Origin: Litoreibacter meonggei
GTDB lineage: Bacteria; Pseudomonadota; Alphaproteobacteria; Rhodobacterales; Rhodobacteraceae
Assembly (NCBI RefSeq): GCF_003663885.1
Contig: NZ_RCCE01000003.1
Location: 641,114-705,113 of the forward strand
Direction of reading: 5' to 3'
DNA: 64,000 nucleotides
The notes under the pieces were generated by a model that was not told where the DNA came from, did no database searches, and worked only from the letters and a program-made list of their open reading frames with translations. The translations under genes were made by a program, and so were the position numbers. Position 1 is the stretch's first letter. Every line of letters starts with the position of its first letter. This document shows, piece by piece, positions 53,488 to 62,833 of this stretch.

Positions 53488-54323
53488 GCTGCAACCTTTC
53501 GCAAGCCAAGGATTTGACGCGCTTGCTGCCACGTGGCGATGGGGCGCTCGTATTTTTCACAGAGCCCAACCGCAAGCTCCACCAATGCCGCGTTGGATGG
53601 GGCAAGACGATCACGATCAAGTCGAACATTGTCTTCAAGTCCTGTTCGCGCGTGCCCGCCTGATGAGATTGCCCACTCGTTGAGCGCAAGCTGATGGCGA
53701 CCAATGCCTGCGGCGCACCATGGGGTATCTGGACCAAAAAGCCGGTGTACAGTTTTGATGTAGTAGTCAAAAACATCGCGATCCACGGGCATCGCATTTT
53801 TCACACCCATGACGAACTGCACATAGGGGGTGCCTTCAATTTCGCCTTTGTCGGCCATCTCTTTGGCGCGTAAGATGTGGCTGAGGTCAAAGGCCTCAAT
53901 CTCGGGTTTGACACCGTAGGTGCGCATCTCTGATGCAAGCCAATCAATAAGGTCAGGCGCATTTTCATAGACGCGCGTGGGGAAGTTGGTAGATCCGACG
54001 GACATTGAGGCCATGTCGGGCCGCAGACTAAGCATTCCACCACGCTCGCGTCCCGCACCGGACCGCCCGCCCGTTGATAGCTGCACAATCATGCCCGGAC
54101 AGTGTTGTTCCAACCCTTCTTTCAGCGAAGCGAAGCGGTCTGGATCGGACGTAGGCATTCCAGCGTCATCGCGCACGTGGCAATGCGCGATGCTTGCACC
54201 TGCCTCGAATGCTGCTTGGGTGCTTTCGATCTGCTCGGCAATAGAGATTGGAACAGCCGGATTGTTTTCCTTCGTGGGCAAGGAGCCGGTTATGGCGACA
54301 CAGATTATGCAGGGATTAGACAT
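53484..54323 (-). CDS. Beta-keto acid cleavage enzyme (BKACE, DUF849 family)
   Basis: 279 residues from the ATG at 54323; it overlaps pcaG by eight bases. Metal ligands typical of BKACE are in SIAHCHVRDDAG (two His), STGGRSGAGRERGGML and the Glu of KPEIEAFD. These Zn enzymes condense a beta-keto acid with acetyl-CoA, giving acetoacetate and a new CoA ester. Inside a pca operon the likely substrate is beta-ketoadipate, giving succinyl-CoA and acetoacetate. Other beta-keto acids cannot be excluded from sequence. Confidence 0.85.
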   Translation of the reverse strand: MSNPCIICVAITGSLPTKENNPAVPISIAEQIESTQAAFEAGASIAHCHVRDDAGMPTSDPDRFASLKEGLEQHCPGMIVQLSTGGRSGAGRERGGMLSLRPDMASMSVGSTNFPTRVYENAPDLIDWLASEMRTYGVKPEIEAFDLSHILRAKEMADKGEIEGTPYVQFVMGVKNAMPVDRDVFDYYIKTVHRLFGPDTPWCAAGIGRHQLALNEWAISSGGHARTGLEDNVRLDRDRLAPSNAALVELAVGLCEKYERPIATWQQARQILGLRKVAA

Positions 54324-54936
54324 CGAAGAACACCGTTTCGTTTTCGCCCTGAAGCTGGATATCAAAGCGGTAAACAGACATGCCGTCCTCTTCGCTGCGC
54401 TGCGCAATCAACGTTGCACGACGATGTGCCCACTCGATCAAGTTCAGCACAGGGTCACTGGCATTGGCCTCGGTCTCGTCATCAAAGTACATGCGCGTAT
54501 TGAGTCCGATATTGATGCCGCGCGCGACGATCCAGAAGTTCAGATGCGGGGCTTGCGTACCGACGTTGCGCCCTTGGGTCTTGCCGGGCTTCACTGTCTC
54601 GAAAGACCACTCACCACTGTCAAAATCGGAAATGATGCGACCCCAACCGCAAAACCCGTCCTCGACCTCACCACCACCTTCGGGGTGGGCATAGTAACCG
54701 TTAGCGTTGGCCTGCCAGACCTCCAGTAGAACGTCTTTGATTGGCGCGCCCATGCCGTCAATCACGCGACCCTCGATGCGGATACGGTCGCCTTTGGCGT
54801 TCGGTCCGGTGATGTCGTGGCCAAGTTCCTGACGGTAGATGTCAAACCCGGCCGCTCCCGGTGCCAGACCGATATGAACGTAGGGTCCAGCGGTTTGGGA
54901 TGCAGATTCTTTCAGATATGCGAGGTCTTGAGACAT
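54316..54936 (-). CDS. pcaG: Protocatechuate 3,4-dioxygenase alpha subunit
   Basis: 206 residues of the intradiol dioxygenase fold: TAGPYVHIGLAPGAAG, LLEVWQANANGYYAHPEGG, GRNVGTQAPHLNFWIVARGI and VYRFDIQLQGENETVFFDV. The alpha subunit lacks the iron ligands and pairs with PcaH. It starts on the last base of pcaH. Confidence 0.94.
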   Translation of the reverse strand: MSQDLAYLKESASQTAGPYVHIGLAPGAAGFDIYRQELGHDITGPNAKGDRIRIEGRVIDGMGAPIKDVLLEVWQANANGYYAHPEGGGEVEDGFCGWGRIISDFDSGEWSFETVKPGKTQGRNVGTQAPHLNFWIVARGINIGLNTRMYFDDETEANASDPVLNLIEWAHRRATLIAQRSEEDGMSVYRFDIQLQGENETVFFDV

Positions 54937-55664
54937 TAGTTCCCCTCCAGACGGTTTTCAAAGAGCGTTGAGCGGCGGCCGCGCAGCACGATGTCGAACT
55001 TGTAAGCTATGCTGTCGAGCGGGACTGTTGCGTTCAGGTCGAGCTTGGCCGTAAGCTGGTCAATGGCATCTGCATCAGGAATTGTTTGCACAATCGGGCA
55101 AATCGGGATCAACGGGTCACCTTCAAAGTAGCACTGGGTGATCAGGCGCTGCACGAAGCCCGAACCGAACACCGAGACGTGGATATGCGCGGGGCGCCAG
55201 TTGTTGACCATGTTGCGCCACGGATAGGCACCTGGCTTGACTGTGCGGAAGTAAAAATAGCCGTTCTCGTCTGACAGCGTGCGCCCGCACCCACCGAAGT
55301 TTGGATCGATTGGGGCCAGGTAGGTATCTTTCTTGTGACGATAGCGGCCACCGGCATTGGCCTGCCAAATCTCTACCAGCGTATTGGGGACAGGACGTGC
55401 GTTTTCGTCCAGAACGCGCCCATGCAGGATTATGCGCTCGCCAATCGGGCTTTCGTCCGCCTTGGCATAATTCGTGAGCAGATCATTGTCGCCTGCGTCG
55501 ATGTCGCCGTGACCAAACCTTGGACCGGTGATCTCTGAGACCGAGTTCTGCAAAGAGATCATCGAATAGCGCGGACTGCGCGCCACCGACGTTTTATAGT
55601 CGGGCGTCAAGGCGGTGGGGTGAACGCTACGGTTGCGTTGGTAGAATTCTCCGGGCTGGGTCAT
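54936..55664 (-). CDS. pcaH: Protocatechuate 3,4-dioxygenase beta subunit (iron-bearing)
   Basis: 242 residues. Fe(III) ligands are visible: Tyr in GGRYRHKKD, Tyr in KPGAYPWRN and the two histidines in [12 protein letters not shown]. With PcaG it cleaves protocatechuate to 3-carboxy-cis,cis-muconate using O2. Overlaps pcaC by four bases. Confidence 0.95.
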   Translation of the reverse strand: MTQPGEFYQRNRSVHPTALTPDYKTSVARSPRYSMISLQNSVSEITGPRFGHGDIDAGDNDLLTNYAKADESPIGERIILHGRVLDENARPVPNTLVEIWQANAGGRYRHKKDTYLAPIDPNFGGCGRTLSDENGYFYFRTVKPGAYPWRNMVNNWRPAHIHVSVFGSGFVQRLITQCYFEGDPLIPICPIVQTIPDADAIDQLTAKLDLNATVPLDSIAYKFDIVLRGRRSTLFENRLEGN

Positions 55665-56041
55665 GATGTTTCCTCCATTTCGGCGTATGTCTGCTTGGCA
55701 AGTTTGATCGCGTGGTTGGCCTTCGGCACTCCGGCGTAGATCGCGACATGCATGAAGGCCTGAATAACGTCCGCCTTTGTCGCGCCTGTATTCGCGGTGG
55801 CGCGGATATGCATCGGGATTTCCTCGAAGTTTCCAGTCGCCGCTAGAAGCGCGAGTGTGAGCATTGATCGTTCGCGGTGCGAGATCGTGTCATCCGTCCA
55901 GACTGTACCCCAAGCTCCTTCAGTGATGAGGGTCTGAAACGGCGCGTCAAACTGTGTCTTGTTGGCTTCAGCACGATTAACATGAGCGTCGCCTAGAACA
56001 GTGCGTCGGGTTTGCATGCCTTTTTCGTATCTTGCGGTCAT
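55661..56041 (-). CDS. pcaC: 4-carboxymuconolactone decarboxylase
   Basis: 126 residues of the CMD/AhpD-like fold: [45 protein letters not shown] and [21 protein letters not shown]. It removes CO2 from gamma-carboxymuconolactone to give the enol-lactone used by PcaD. Overlaps quiC by four bases. Confidence 0.94.
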   Translation of the reverse strand: MTARYEKGMQTRRTVLGDAHVNRAEANKTQFDAPFQTLITEGAWGTVWTDDTISHRERSMLTLALLAATGNFEEIPMHIRATANTGATKADVIQAFMHVAIYAGVPKANHAIKLAKQTYAEMEETS

Positions 56042-57924
56042 ATCCTGGGCATCCCTTTTGGCCGCATCAGGCGTTTTTGTGCGGCGATCCTGAATGGCGC
56101 GTTTGGGGCGCCGTAACCGGCGTATCCGTCTTTGCGCTGTACGATTTCAAAAAACATGCCGCCTGCGTAGGGCCGGGAATAGAACTGGAAGAACGCTCCG
56201 TGCGCATCCTCGTCATAAAGGATATTCCCTGCCTTAAGTCTGCTGAGCAACTCAGGGGCAAGGTCAAAGCGGGCGGTTAGGTCAGCGTAATAATTGTCCG
56301 ACATGGGCAAGGGTTTGAAGCTGCGTTCTGCCAACGCATCAGACGTAGCAAAAATGTCGTCAGTGGCCAGTGCGATGTGCTGAACGGATGCCCCAAAACT
56401 GTCGGCAAGAAAATTGCCCGCCATCGTGCGATGGGTTTCTGCTCCGTTCAGCGTAATGCGGAAGGCCCCGTCAGATGTTTCCAGCGCCTGACTACGTACC
56501 AACCCATCAGGATCCACGACATCGACCATCGGCGATTTTTTCATATCAAACAGTGTTGTGTAGAACAGCGACCAGCTAAGCATTTCGTCATAACTCATGG
56601 TCTGCGCGAGGTGATCGATCCGTTGCAACCCTGCGCCCGTCTGTTGGGATTCATCGCCTTCAAATTCGATGGACCAGACATCAGCAAGACCGCTGGCGTC
56701 GTCAATAAAGTGAAGCACACTGCCGCTCAGACCCCGAATGGCGGGAATATCTAGTTCGCTGGGTCCTATTGGTTGGGAAAAAGGATTTGCACCCAAAGCT
56801 TCGGCACGTGAAACAGTTTTGGCCGCATCGCCAACATTCAAACCCACATCGCATACGGTTGTTCCGTGCATCGTATAGGCGCTGCTTGCATAGCCAGTTG
56901 TTTCACGGTTCACGACGATCCGGATATCGCCTTGGGTCCAAAGTGTCAGCTGTTTGGAGATATGTTGGCCGGTGCGCGAGAAACCCATAGTTTCAAGTAT
57001 GGTTTCGAGTGCGGTGGCCTCATCGCCTTTTGTTGCAAACTCAACTAACGAAACACCGTCGACAACGGCTCGCTTTGGCATTGCTGCCAGATCGAGTTTG
57101 ACTCCCGGCTCGTCCCGCTTGACGTCATCCATCAGTGCGACGAGCGAGCGGTGCCCGTCCATCGCAATCGTTCTGGGACTGCCACCACGAAACTGATCGT
57201 TGAAAATCTCTAGCGAGATAGGGCCGGAATATCCTGTTGCGACGACGGCTCTCATGAAGTCTGTGACCGCAAGGTCGCCTTCTCCGGGCATATTGCGGAA
57301 GTGTCGGGACCAATAGAGCAGGTCCATCTCGATCTGGGGCGCGTCCGCTAGTTGAACAAAGAAGATCTTGTCGCCGGGGATACGGCGGATCGTTTCGGGA
57401 TCGATCTTGCGGGCGAGAGTATGAAAACTATCGAGGATCAGACCGACATTGTCGTGGTCCGCGCGCCGCACGATCTCCCATGCATCGCGATGGTCGTTTG
57501 CGTGACTGCCCCATGCCAAAGCCTCAAAGCCAACCCGCAAGCCACGTTTAGCTGCCCTCTCACCAAGTTCGTGAAAATCTGCGGCGGCACGATCAATCCC
57601 GCCCATAGCATTGGGGTGGCAGGAGGAGCAGACGAGAACCAGATCGGTGCCAAGCTCCTGCATCAAATCGAATTTGCGCTCGGCACGGTCGAACGCCTTT
57701 GCACGTAAAGGGTCTGGCAAGCCTTCGAAATCGCGGAACGGTTGGAACAGGGTGATGTCCAATCCCATTGACCGGATCATATCGCCAACGTCGCGCGGGT
57801 TACCGTCGTGAGCAATGAAATCCTGCTCGAATATCTCGATGCCGTCGAAACCTGCCGCAGCAATGGCCTCGAGCTTTTCTGGAAGATTGCCAGAAATGGA
57901 TACGGTCGCGATGGACGTTTTCAT
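56038..57924 (-). CDS. quiC: 3-dehydroshikimate dehydratase, fused two-domain form (QuiC type)
   Basis: 628 residues. The N-terminal ~290 residues are a TIM barrel (ETs such as GLRVGFEALAWGSHAN, LILDSFHTLARKID, ISLEIFNDQFRGG) that dehydrates 3-dehydroshikimate to protocatechuate. Residues ~295-628 are a two-module VOC domain resembling 4-hydroxyphenylpyruvate dioxygenase (VQHIALATDDIF, AGGMFFEIVQRKDGYAGYG), the arrangement of bacterial QuiC1 enzymes. It links the shikimate/quinate entry to the pca genes on either side. Overlaps aroE by four bases. Confidence 0.9.
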   Translation of the reverse strand: MKTSIATVSISGNLPEKLEAIAAAGFDGIEIFEQDFIAHDGNPRDVGDMIRSMGLDITLFQPFRDFEGLPDPLRAKAFDRAERKFDLMQELGTDLVLVCSSCHPNAMGGIDRAAADFHELGERAAKRGLRVGFEALAWGSHANDHRDAWEIVRRADHDNVGLILDSFHTLARKIDPETIRRIPGDKIFFVQLADAPQIEMDLLYWSRHFRNMPGEGDLAVTDFMRAVVATGYSGPISLEIFNDQFRGGSPRTIAMDGHRSLVALMDDVKRDEPGVKLDLAAMPKRAVVDGVSLVEFATKGDEATALETILETMGFSRTGQHISKQLTLWTQGDIRIVVNRETTGYASSAYTMHGTTVCDVGLNVGDAAKTVSRAEALGANPFSQPIGPSELDIPAIRGLSGSVLHFIDDASGLADVWSIEFEGDESQQTGAGLQRIDHLAQTMSYDEMLSWSLFYTTLFDMKKSPMVDVVDPDGLVRSQALETSDGAFRITLNGAETHRTMAGNFLADSFGASVQHIALATDDIFATSDALAERSFKPLPMSDNYYADLTARFDLAPELLSRLKAGNILYDEDAHGAFFQFYSRPYAGGMFFEIVQRKDGYAGYGAPNAPFRIAAQKRLMRPKGMPRI

Positions 57925-58772
57925 ACGTCATCCTCCTGAATGGCGGCGCGAAGGGCCACAGCGTCTAAATCAACGCCGGTAAATATTCGCCAAGCGTCAA
58001 TGCCTTGGCAGAAGAACAGCTCGTAGCCAGAAATGACCGTGAGCCCCTCAGCCGTCGCGTCTTGCAAGAATTCGGTTTCAACTGGTGTATAGACCGCGTC
58101 AAAAGCCCATTTTGCTCCGGTCATCGCGGAACGGGGCAAAGGTGTGCCGCCAATGCCGACCATCCCCAGTGGTGTGCAGTTTATAATCCCGTCTGCGCCG
58201 ATTGCGGCCTCAATCGGATTGGTGGCGATTTCAATCTGCGTGTCGTTTCCGACATCGCGTAGCGCGGTTGCCAGCGCTTGCGCCTTGGTGAGGTCCAGAT
58301 CGACGCAGCGGATGGTCGTAGCCTTCAAGCCGAGCAACCCGAAAGCCACCGCTTTTCCAACACCTCCGGTCCCGATCAGGCACACGGTTCCCGGCGCAGT
58401 ATCGCCAAGGATCACGCGGTAGGACGACATAAATCCGCTATAGTCGGTGTTGTGACCCTGCGGACCATTCGGGTCAAAGACGACTGTGTTCACCGCACCA
58501 ATGGCTCTCACCAGCGGGTCGCTGACTGTGACCTTGCCAATGACCTGTTCCTTATAGGGATATGTCACATTGATCCCGCGGAACCCGGAGTTTTGGGCTT
58601 GTTCGAAAGCCTGATCGAACGTCAAGTTTAGGTCTTTTGGGATCAATCTGTCATAAGTCACTTCAAGACCGGTCAATTGCCCAGCTGTGCAATGCAGTCT
58701 TGGGGATTTAGAGCGGGTGATATTGTCCCCGATCAAGCCAAGCTTGATGGTTTTCGCCAGTGTCTGTGTCAT
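57921..58772 (-). CDS. aroE: Shikimate/quinate dehydrogenase (AroE family)
   Basis: 283 residues from the ATG at 58772, which overlaps the tctA stop; the longer frame is inside tctA. Substrate site: NITRSKSPRLHC (in place of S-x-S), catalytic lysine in NVTYPYKEQV, aspartate in HNTDYSGF; cofactor motif GTGGVGKAVAFGLL; closing YELFFCQGIDAWRIFTG. In this operon it should oxidise shikimate or quinate to the dehydro form, feeding QuiC or AroQ. Confidence 0.9.
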   Translation of the reverse strand: MTQTLAKTIKLGLIGDNITRSKSPRLHCTAGQLTGLEVTYDRLIPKDLNLTFDQAFEQAQNSGFRGINVTYPYKEQVIGKVTVSDPLVRAIGAVNTVVFDPNGPQGHNTDYSGFMSSYRVILGDTAPGTVCLIGTGGVGKAVAFGLLGLKATTIRCVDLDLTKAQALATALRDVGNDTQIEIATNPIEAAIGADGIINCTPLGMVGIGGTPLPRSAMTGAKWAFDAVYTPVETEFLQDATAEGLTVISGYELFFCQGIDAWRIFTGVDLDAVALRAAIQEDDV

Positions 58773-60277
58773 GATGATGCCTTTCCAAACAGACGTGTTT
58801 TTGCAGCGGTCCAAACAGGCGTCTGGCTCACGAAGATCAGGATCACAGCTATGAATAGGCTCAGCGAAAGAGGGCTAGTGATGATGCCTTCAAAGAACCG
58901 GCCAAGGTCTTCCCGTTCCGAAATGATGGCGCGGCGCCAGTTGTCATCGAGAAGCCTCGACAGGATGACACCAAGAATCACAGGGCCAAGGGGATATCCG
59001 TAATGGCGCATGAAGTAGCCAAAGACACCAAAGCCAAGCATCCAGTAGACATCTGTGATCGAGTTATTCACCGCATATGCGCCAACAATCGACAGAAGCA
59101 GGATCAGCGGGATGATGATAGATCGCGGCATCTCGACGATCTTGGTAAAAATCTTGATGCCAGTCAGACCAAAGATCAGCATGAAGACATTGGCCATCAA
59201 AAGCGCGCCGACGATGAACCAGAACATGTCGGGTTGATCGACCATCAACATCGGGCCGGGATTTAGCCCGTGAATGAACAAAGCACCGATCATGATTGCC
59301 GTGACAGCATCACCAGGGATTCCCAGCGTCATCATCGGGATAAATGCACCCCCGACAGCTGCGTTGTTAGCTGTCTCCGGCGCGACAAGTCCTTCCATTG
59401 CGCCCTTGCCAAACGGCACTTCGGGGTTCTTGGTGACGCGCTTTGCATGGTCATAAGCCATCAGAGCTGCGATGTCGCCACCTGTACCGGGCAGGGCCCC
59501 AATGATGACCCCGATGGACGACGTTTGGAGTGACAGCGGGAGATATTTCTTGACCGTTCCAAAGGACGGAACAATCTTGTCGATCTTCTGGCGCACGGCC
59601 TTCATGTTGACGTTCTGCAACTGTTGAAGTGCCTCAGAGACGCCGAACATTCCGATCATCACGGCAATGAATGAAATGCCTCCTTCCATGAGCTTGAGGT
59701 CGAAGGTGAAACGCTCTGCGAACGTCAGCGGATCACGCCCCACCGCGCCGATGGCAATGCCTAATGCACCTGCAAAAATACCTTTGACCAGTGACCCGCT
59801 CGACAGCGAACCAACGAGCAGGATGCCCAGAACAGCCAGCAACATATAGTCACGTGGTTGGAATGTGATCGCGAAGTCCGCAACAAAAGGTGCAGCTACG
59901 GCAAGAACGAGAATACCAATTAATCCGCCAAAAAAGGACATGACGGTCGTCACGCCGATGGCCTGACCTGCTTCGCCCTTCTGCGCCATCGGGTAGCCAT
60001 CCATCGCCGTGGCAATGGCTGAAGGTGCGCCAGGAATGTTAAGCAGAATTGCAGTGCGTGAGCCGCCATAGACGCCTCCCATGTAGATGCCGACCATCAA
60101 AGAGATTGCGGGGTAGACGTCCCAAGAGAAAGTAAAGGAGATCAGGATCGAAACAGCCATGGTGACTGAAAGACCGGGAATTGCTCCGATGTAGATGCCC
60201 GCGAACGTGCCAACGCCGACAAGCAATAAGAGCTGAGGTTGGGTGAAAATCGTGAGAATGGCCATTAGGGTTTCCAT
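58769..60277 (-). CDS. tctA: Tripartite tricarboxylate-type transporter large membrane subunit (TctA)
   Basis: 502 residues, about 11-12 membrane helices. TctA hallmarks: GAIPGLSVTMAVSILI, LNIPGAPSAIATAMDGYPMAQKGEAGQA and a second repeat with GALPGTGGDIAALMAYDHAKR. It forms the importer with TctB and the binding protein TctC. In this operon it should carry quinate or shikimate (inference). Confidence 0.93.
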   Translation of the reverse strand: METLMAILTIFTQPQLLLLVGVGTFAGIYIGAIPGLSVTMAVSILISFTFSWDVYPAISLMVGIYMGGVYGGSRTAILLNIPGAPSAIATAMDGYPMAQKGEAGQAIGVTTVMSFFGGLIGILVLAVAAPFVADFAITFQPRDYMLLAVLGILLVGSLSSGSLVKGIFAGALGIAIGAVGRDPLTFAERFTFDLKLMEGGISFIAVMIGMFGVSEALQQLQNVNMKAVRQKIDKIVPSFGTVKKYLPLSLQTSSIGVIIGALPGTGGDIAALMAYDHAKRVTKNPEVPFGKGAMEGLVAPETANNAAVGGAFIPMMTLGIPGDAVTAIMIGALFIHGLNPGPMLMVDQPDMFWFIVGALLMANVFMLIFGLTGIKIFTKIVEMPRSIIIPLILLLSIVGAYAVNNSITDVYWMLGFGVFGYFMRHYGYPLGPVILGVILSRLLDDNWRRAIISEREDLGRFFEGIITSPLSLSLFIAVILIFVSQTPVWTAAKTRLFGKASS

Positions 60278-60852
60278 TAGGACGCACCCCCAGACATGAG
60301 ATTACGGAAAAACTGGATGAATTCGGCTTCAGGCAGAATGCCTGCTGGCAAGAGCACTGTGAACACCACGCGGAAAACGATCCAGATCACGACGAGCGAA
60401 CCAAGAGCGACGGTCAGGGTATAGCCCCAGCCTTTGCGTGCCAAAACCTTGATCGCAACGGTCAGAAATAGCGCCGCTGTGAGAACAAACCCCAAAGGTT
60501 TCAGAAGCAAACCGAATATGATCAGAAACCCGATGAACAGGATCACCATGATCGGCAGGATGTCTTTGGACAGGGTTTCATGCGCGACTTTGCTTAAACG
60601 CGATGTTCGCAAGGTGACGATGAATGCTGACACAGCCATAACCAATGTTGTGGCCATCGGAACGGAGCCCGGGCTAGACAAAGCTTTGAAACCAGAAATG
60701 CCGTATGCATTGTAAAGGAGGAATAAGCTGGCGAGCGTCAGAAAAATGGCAAAGCCTAACTCGCCTGGTCTGCGTTGTTCGATATAACCGCCGGGTGTTG
60801 CATCTGATGTACCGTCGTGGTGGTCGCTGTCGCCTCTGAAATCCGGATCCAT
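60277..60852 (-). CDS. tctB: Tripartite tricarboxylate-type transporter small membrane subunit (TctB)
   Basis: 191 residues. A hydrophilic N-terminus with Asp/His/Gly repeats precedes four membrane helices (starting about residues 32, 67, 102 and 138), the layout of TctB. The tctA ATG overlaps this stop by one base. An inverted repeat lies in the 128 bases separating it from tctC. Confidence 0.88.
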   Translation of the reverse strand: MDPDFRGDSDHHDGTSDATPGGYIEQRRPGELGFAIFLTLASLFLLYNAYGISGFKALSSPGSVPMATTLVMAVSAFIVTLRTSRLSKVAHETLSKDILPIMVILFIGFLIIFGLLLKPLGFVLTAALFLTVAIKVLARKGWGYTLTVALGSLVVIWIVFRVVFTVLLPAGILPEAEFIQFFRNLMSGGAS

Positions 60853-60902
60853 GATCCTCTCCTCCCGTTGAATTTGACCGGGCTCCCATCCCGGAACGCA
60901 AA

Positions 60903-60935
60903 GCGCCGCCCAGCCTCATAAGGCGCGGGCGGCGC
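60903..60935 (-). terminator. Hairpin after the tctC binding-protein gene
   Basis: GCGCCGCCC and GGGCGGCGC enclose an inner GCCT/AGGC pair with loop CATA. It lies between tctC and tctB, without a T-run. A matching structure follows the binding-protein gene of each of the other three importers in the window. Confidence 0.6.
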
Positions 60936-60980
60936 CAAGTTCGGCAGGCCCTATGGCCCACCATTCGTCAAAGTAGGGTC

Positions 60981-61985
60981 TTAGTTGGCAGGACGTGCGA
61001 TGCCGAACTCTTCAGGGGATGCTTGTGTGAGACCTGCGTCGTCAAGCAACCATGCCGTGCCTTGCTGCCACTTTGTCAGGAAAGCACTGGCCTCTTCACC
61101 GCTGATGTTCATCATGGTGAAGCCGCGACCAGCCATCAAATCGATGAATTCCTGGTTCTCTGCGGCAGTTGCATACGCTGCTGTAAGGGCTTCGATCACG
61201 TCATCAGGCGTTCCGTTTTTGGCAAACACCCCAAAGAAAGGTCCCCATGGCAGATACGTCGCATAAGCGGCGTTCGCATCGGTCGCAATCTGAACGTCGG
61301 GCAGCGTCGAATTGGTCTCTGTCTCGAAGATCAGAATTGGCTTCATGTTGCCTGCGCGGATGCCTTCGATAGCGGCACCAAGAACAGCAGGCATAACGTC
61401 AATTGCGCCACCCTGGAGGGCTGTCAGGGCCGGACCGTCGCCGTCGTAAGGAACGGCAATAACGTCCAGTTCACCTTCAACGGTGTTCATCATTGCTGTG
61501 ATGACTGAGGGCAGGCCACCGGGGCCAGTCGCGCCCAATTTCAGCTCCCCTGGGTTCGCTGCGATGTAGGCCAACATGCCTGCATAATCATCAAACGGGG
61601 CGTCGTTGTTTGCGACCAGCATAGCGGTGCCGCGTGCCAAAAGGTTGACGGGGGTGAAGGCGGAATAGTCTTCGTCGCCCAAGCCCATAACTTTGTAGAG
61701 CATCGGGTTTTCAGCGCCCATCAAGACAGTGTAACCGTCCGCATCTGCATCAACCACATAGTTGAGAGCAATCGCTCCAACCGCACCTGTCATGTTCTGC
61801 ATTACGACCGTGCCACCAAGGGCTTCTTCCGCATGTGGCGTGACAGAGCGCATCACGGTGTCTGTTGAACCACCAGCGCCCCACTGGATGATGCCTTGGA
61901 TCTCTTTGGTGGGGTATTCTTGCGCTGTTGCTACGGTTGCGCTCAGTCCGAGCGCCACGAGTGCGCCAATCAGTTTACGAGACAT
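60981..61985 (-). CDS. tctC: Tripartite tricarboxylate-type transporter substrate-binding protein (TctC/Bug)
   Basis: 334 residues from the ATG at 61985 (GGGAGGA upstream). Signal peptide to about residue 22 (ATVATAQE). Bug-family blocks: IIQWGAGGSTDTVMR, VMQNMTGAVGAIALNYV, LGATGPGGLPSVITAMM, WGPFFGVFAKNGTP. First gene of the quinate/shikimate operon, divergent from the TetR regulator. Confidence 0.92.
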   Translation of the reverse strand: MSRKLIGALVALGLSATVATAQEYPTKEIQGIIQWGAGGSTDTVMRSVTPHAEEALGGTVVMQNMTGAVGAIALNYVVDADADGYTVLMGAENPMLYKVMGLGDEDYSAFTPVNLLARGTAMLVANNDAPFDDYAGMLAYIAANPGELKLGATGPGGLPSVITAMMNTVEGELDVIAVPYDGDGPALTALQGGAIDVMPAVLGAAIEGIRAGNMKPILIFETETNSTLPDVQIATDANAAYATYLPWGPFFGVFAKNGTPDDVIEALTAAYATAAENQEFIDLMAGRGFTMMNISGEEASAFLTKWQQGTAWLLDDAGLTQASPEEFGIARPAN

Positions 61986-62051
61986 CTCTGTCCTCCCTTG
62001 GTGTTTTTTTGCCAACGATTCGCTCCTCGCATCGTCGGTACATCTCCTTTT

Positions 62052-62098
62052 ATGTACCTTGCGGTTAATTTGTCAATTAAAATGTACCTTGCGGTTAA
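62052..62098. promoter_or_regulatory. Direct repeat, probable TetR operator
   Basis: ATGTACCTTGCGGTTAA occurs twice, at 62052-62068 and 62082-62098, 30 bases apart (about three helical turns), in the divergent gap between tctC and the TetR gene. Each copy is a weak palindrome (TAACCGCAAGGTA). It likely controls both directions. Confidence 0.65.
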
Positions 62099-62132
62099 AT
62101 TCATGCTATTCAATCAAAGAATCGGAGGAACG

Positions 62133-62831
62133 ATGGAGCACAGACACATGGATGGAGCCCAAAAAAGCGCGCCAAAAAAGCGCAAGACGTCGTGGAAGAA
62201 GGATCCTGCAGCCGTCAAAGAAGATATCTTGACCGTGGCTACCGAAGCCTTTGCTGCACACGGGTTGTCCGGCGCAAACATCAACGAGATCGCGGAGAAG
62301 ACTTCGACATCCAAGCGGATGATTTACTACTACTTCGGAGACAAGGAAGGCCTTTATCGCAGTGTACTTGAACGTGTCTATTCGTCATTGAGAGAGACCG
62401 AGCAGGCGTTGAATGTTGCTGACCTTGAGCCGATTATGGCCCTGCGTCGGCTAACTGAGGCAACATTCGATTCACACGTCAAAAACCCGCAGTTCATCCG
62501 GTTGGTAATGATCGAGAACATTCACAATGCGGAGTATGCGCGCAAGTCTGATGTTATCCCTACCTTGAACAAGGCGATTATCGACAAGCTCGCGGATGTG
62601 TGCGCGCGGGGTAAAGCTTCCGGCGTGTTGCGCGATGACGCAGATCCGCTTGAGTTACACTGGATGACAAGTTCGGCAAGCTTCTACAACGTATCAAACA
62701 AGGCGACCTTCGCGACATCTTTTGGTGGCCGCCTGTTCACAACAGAAGGCCAAAAACGTATCAGAGAGCGAGTTGTGGATATGGTTCTGGGTGCAGTCGT
62801 CGTTGACTATCGGCCCAGATCCGGTGGCTAA
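62133..62831 (+). CDS. TetR-family transcriptional regulator
   Basis: 232 residues from the ATG at 62133 (GGAGGA upstream); the longer frame crosses the promoter region. HTH: AFAAHGLSGANINEIAEKTS and STSKRMIYYYFGDKEGLYRSV; C-terminal ligand domain of the TetR_C type. It is divergent from the tctC-aroQ operon with a repeated operator between, so it probably regulates that operon in response to quinate, shikimate or protocatechuate. Two bases separate it from the permease gene downstream. Confidence 0.9.
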   Translation: MEHRHMDGAQKSAPKKRKTSWKKDPAAVKEDILTVATEAFAAHGLSGANINEIAEKTSTSKRMIYYYFGDKEGLYRSVLERVYSSLRETEQALNVADLEPIMALRRLTEATFDSHVKNPQFIRLVMIENIHNAEYARKSDVIPTLNKAIIDKLADVCARGKASGVLRDDADPLELHWMTSSASFYNVSNKATFATSFGGRLFTTEGQKRIRERVVDMVLGAVVVDYRPRSGG

Positions 62832-62833
62832 CT

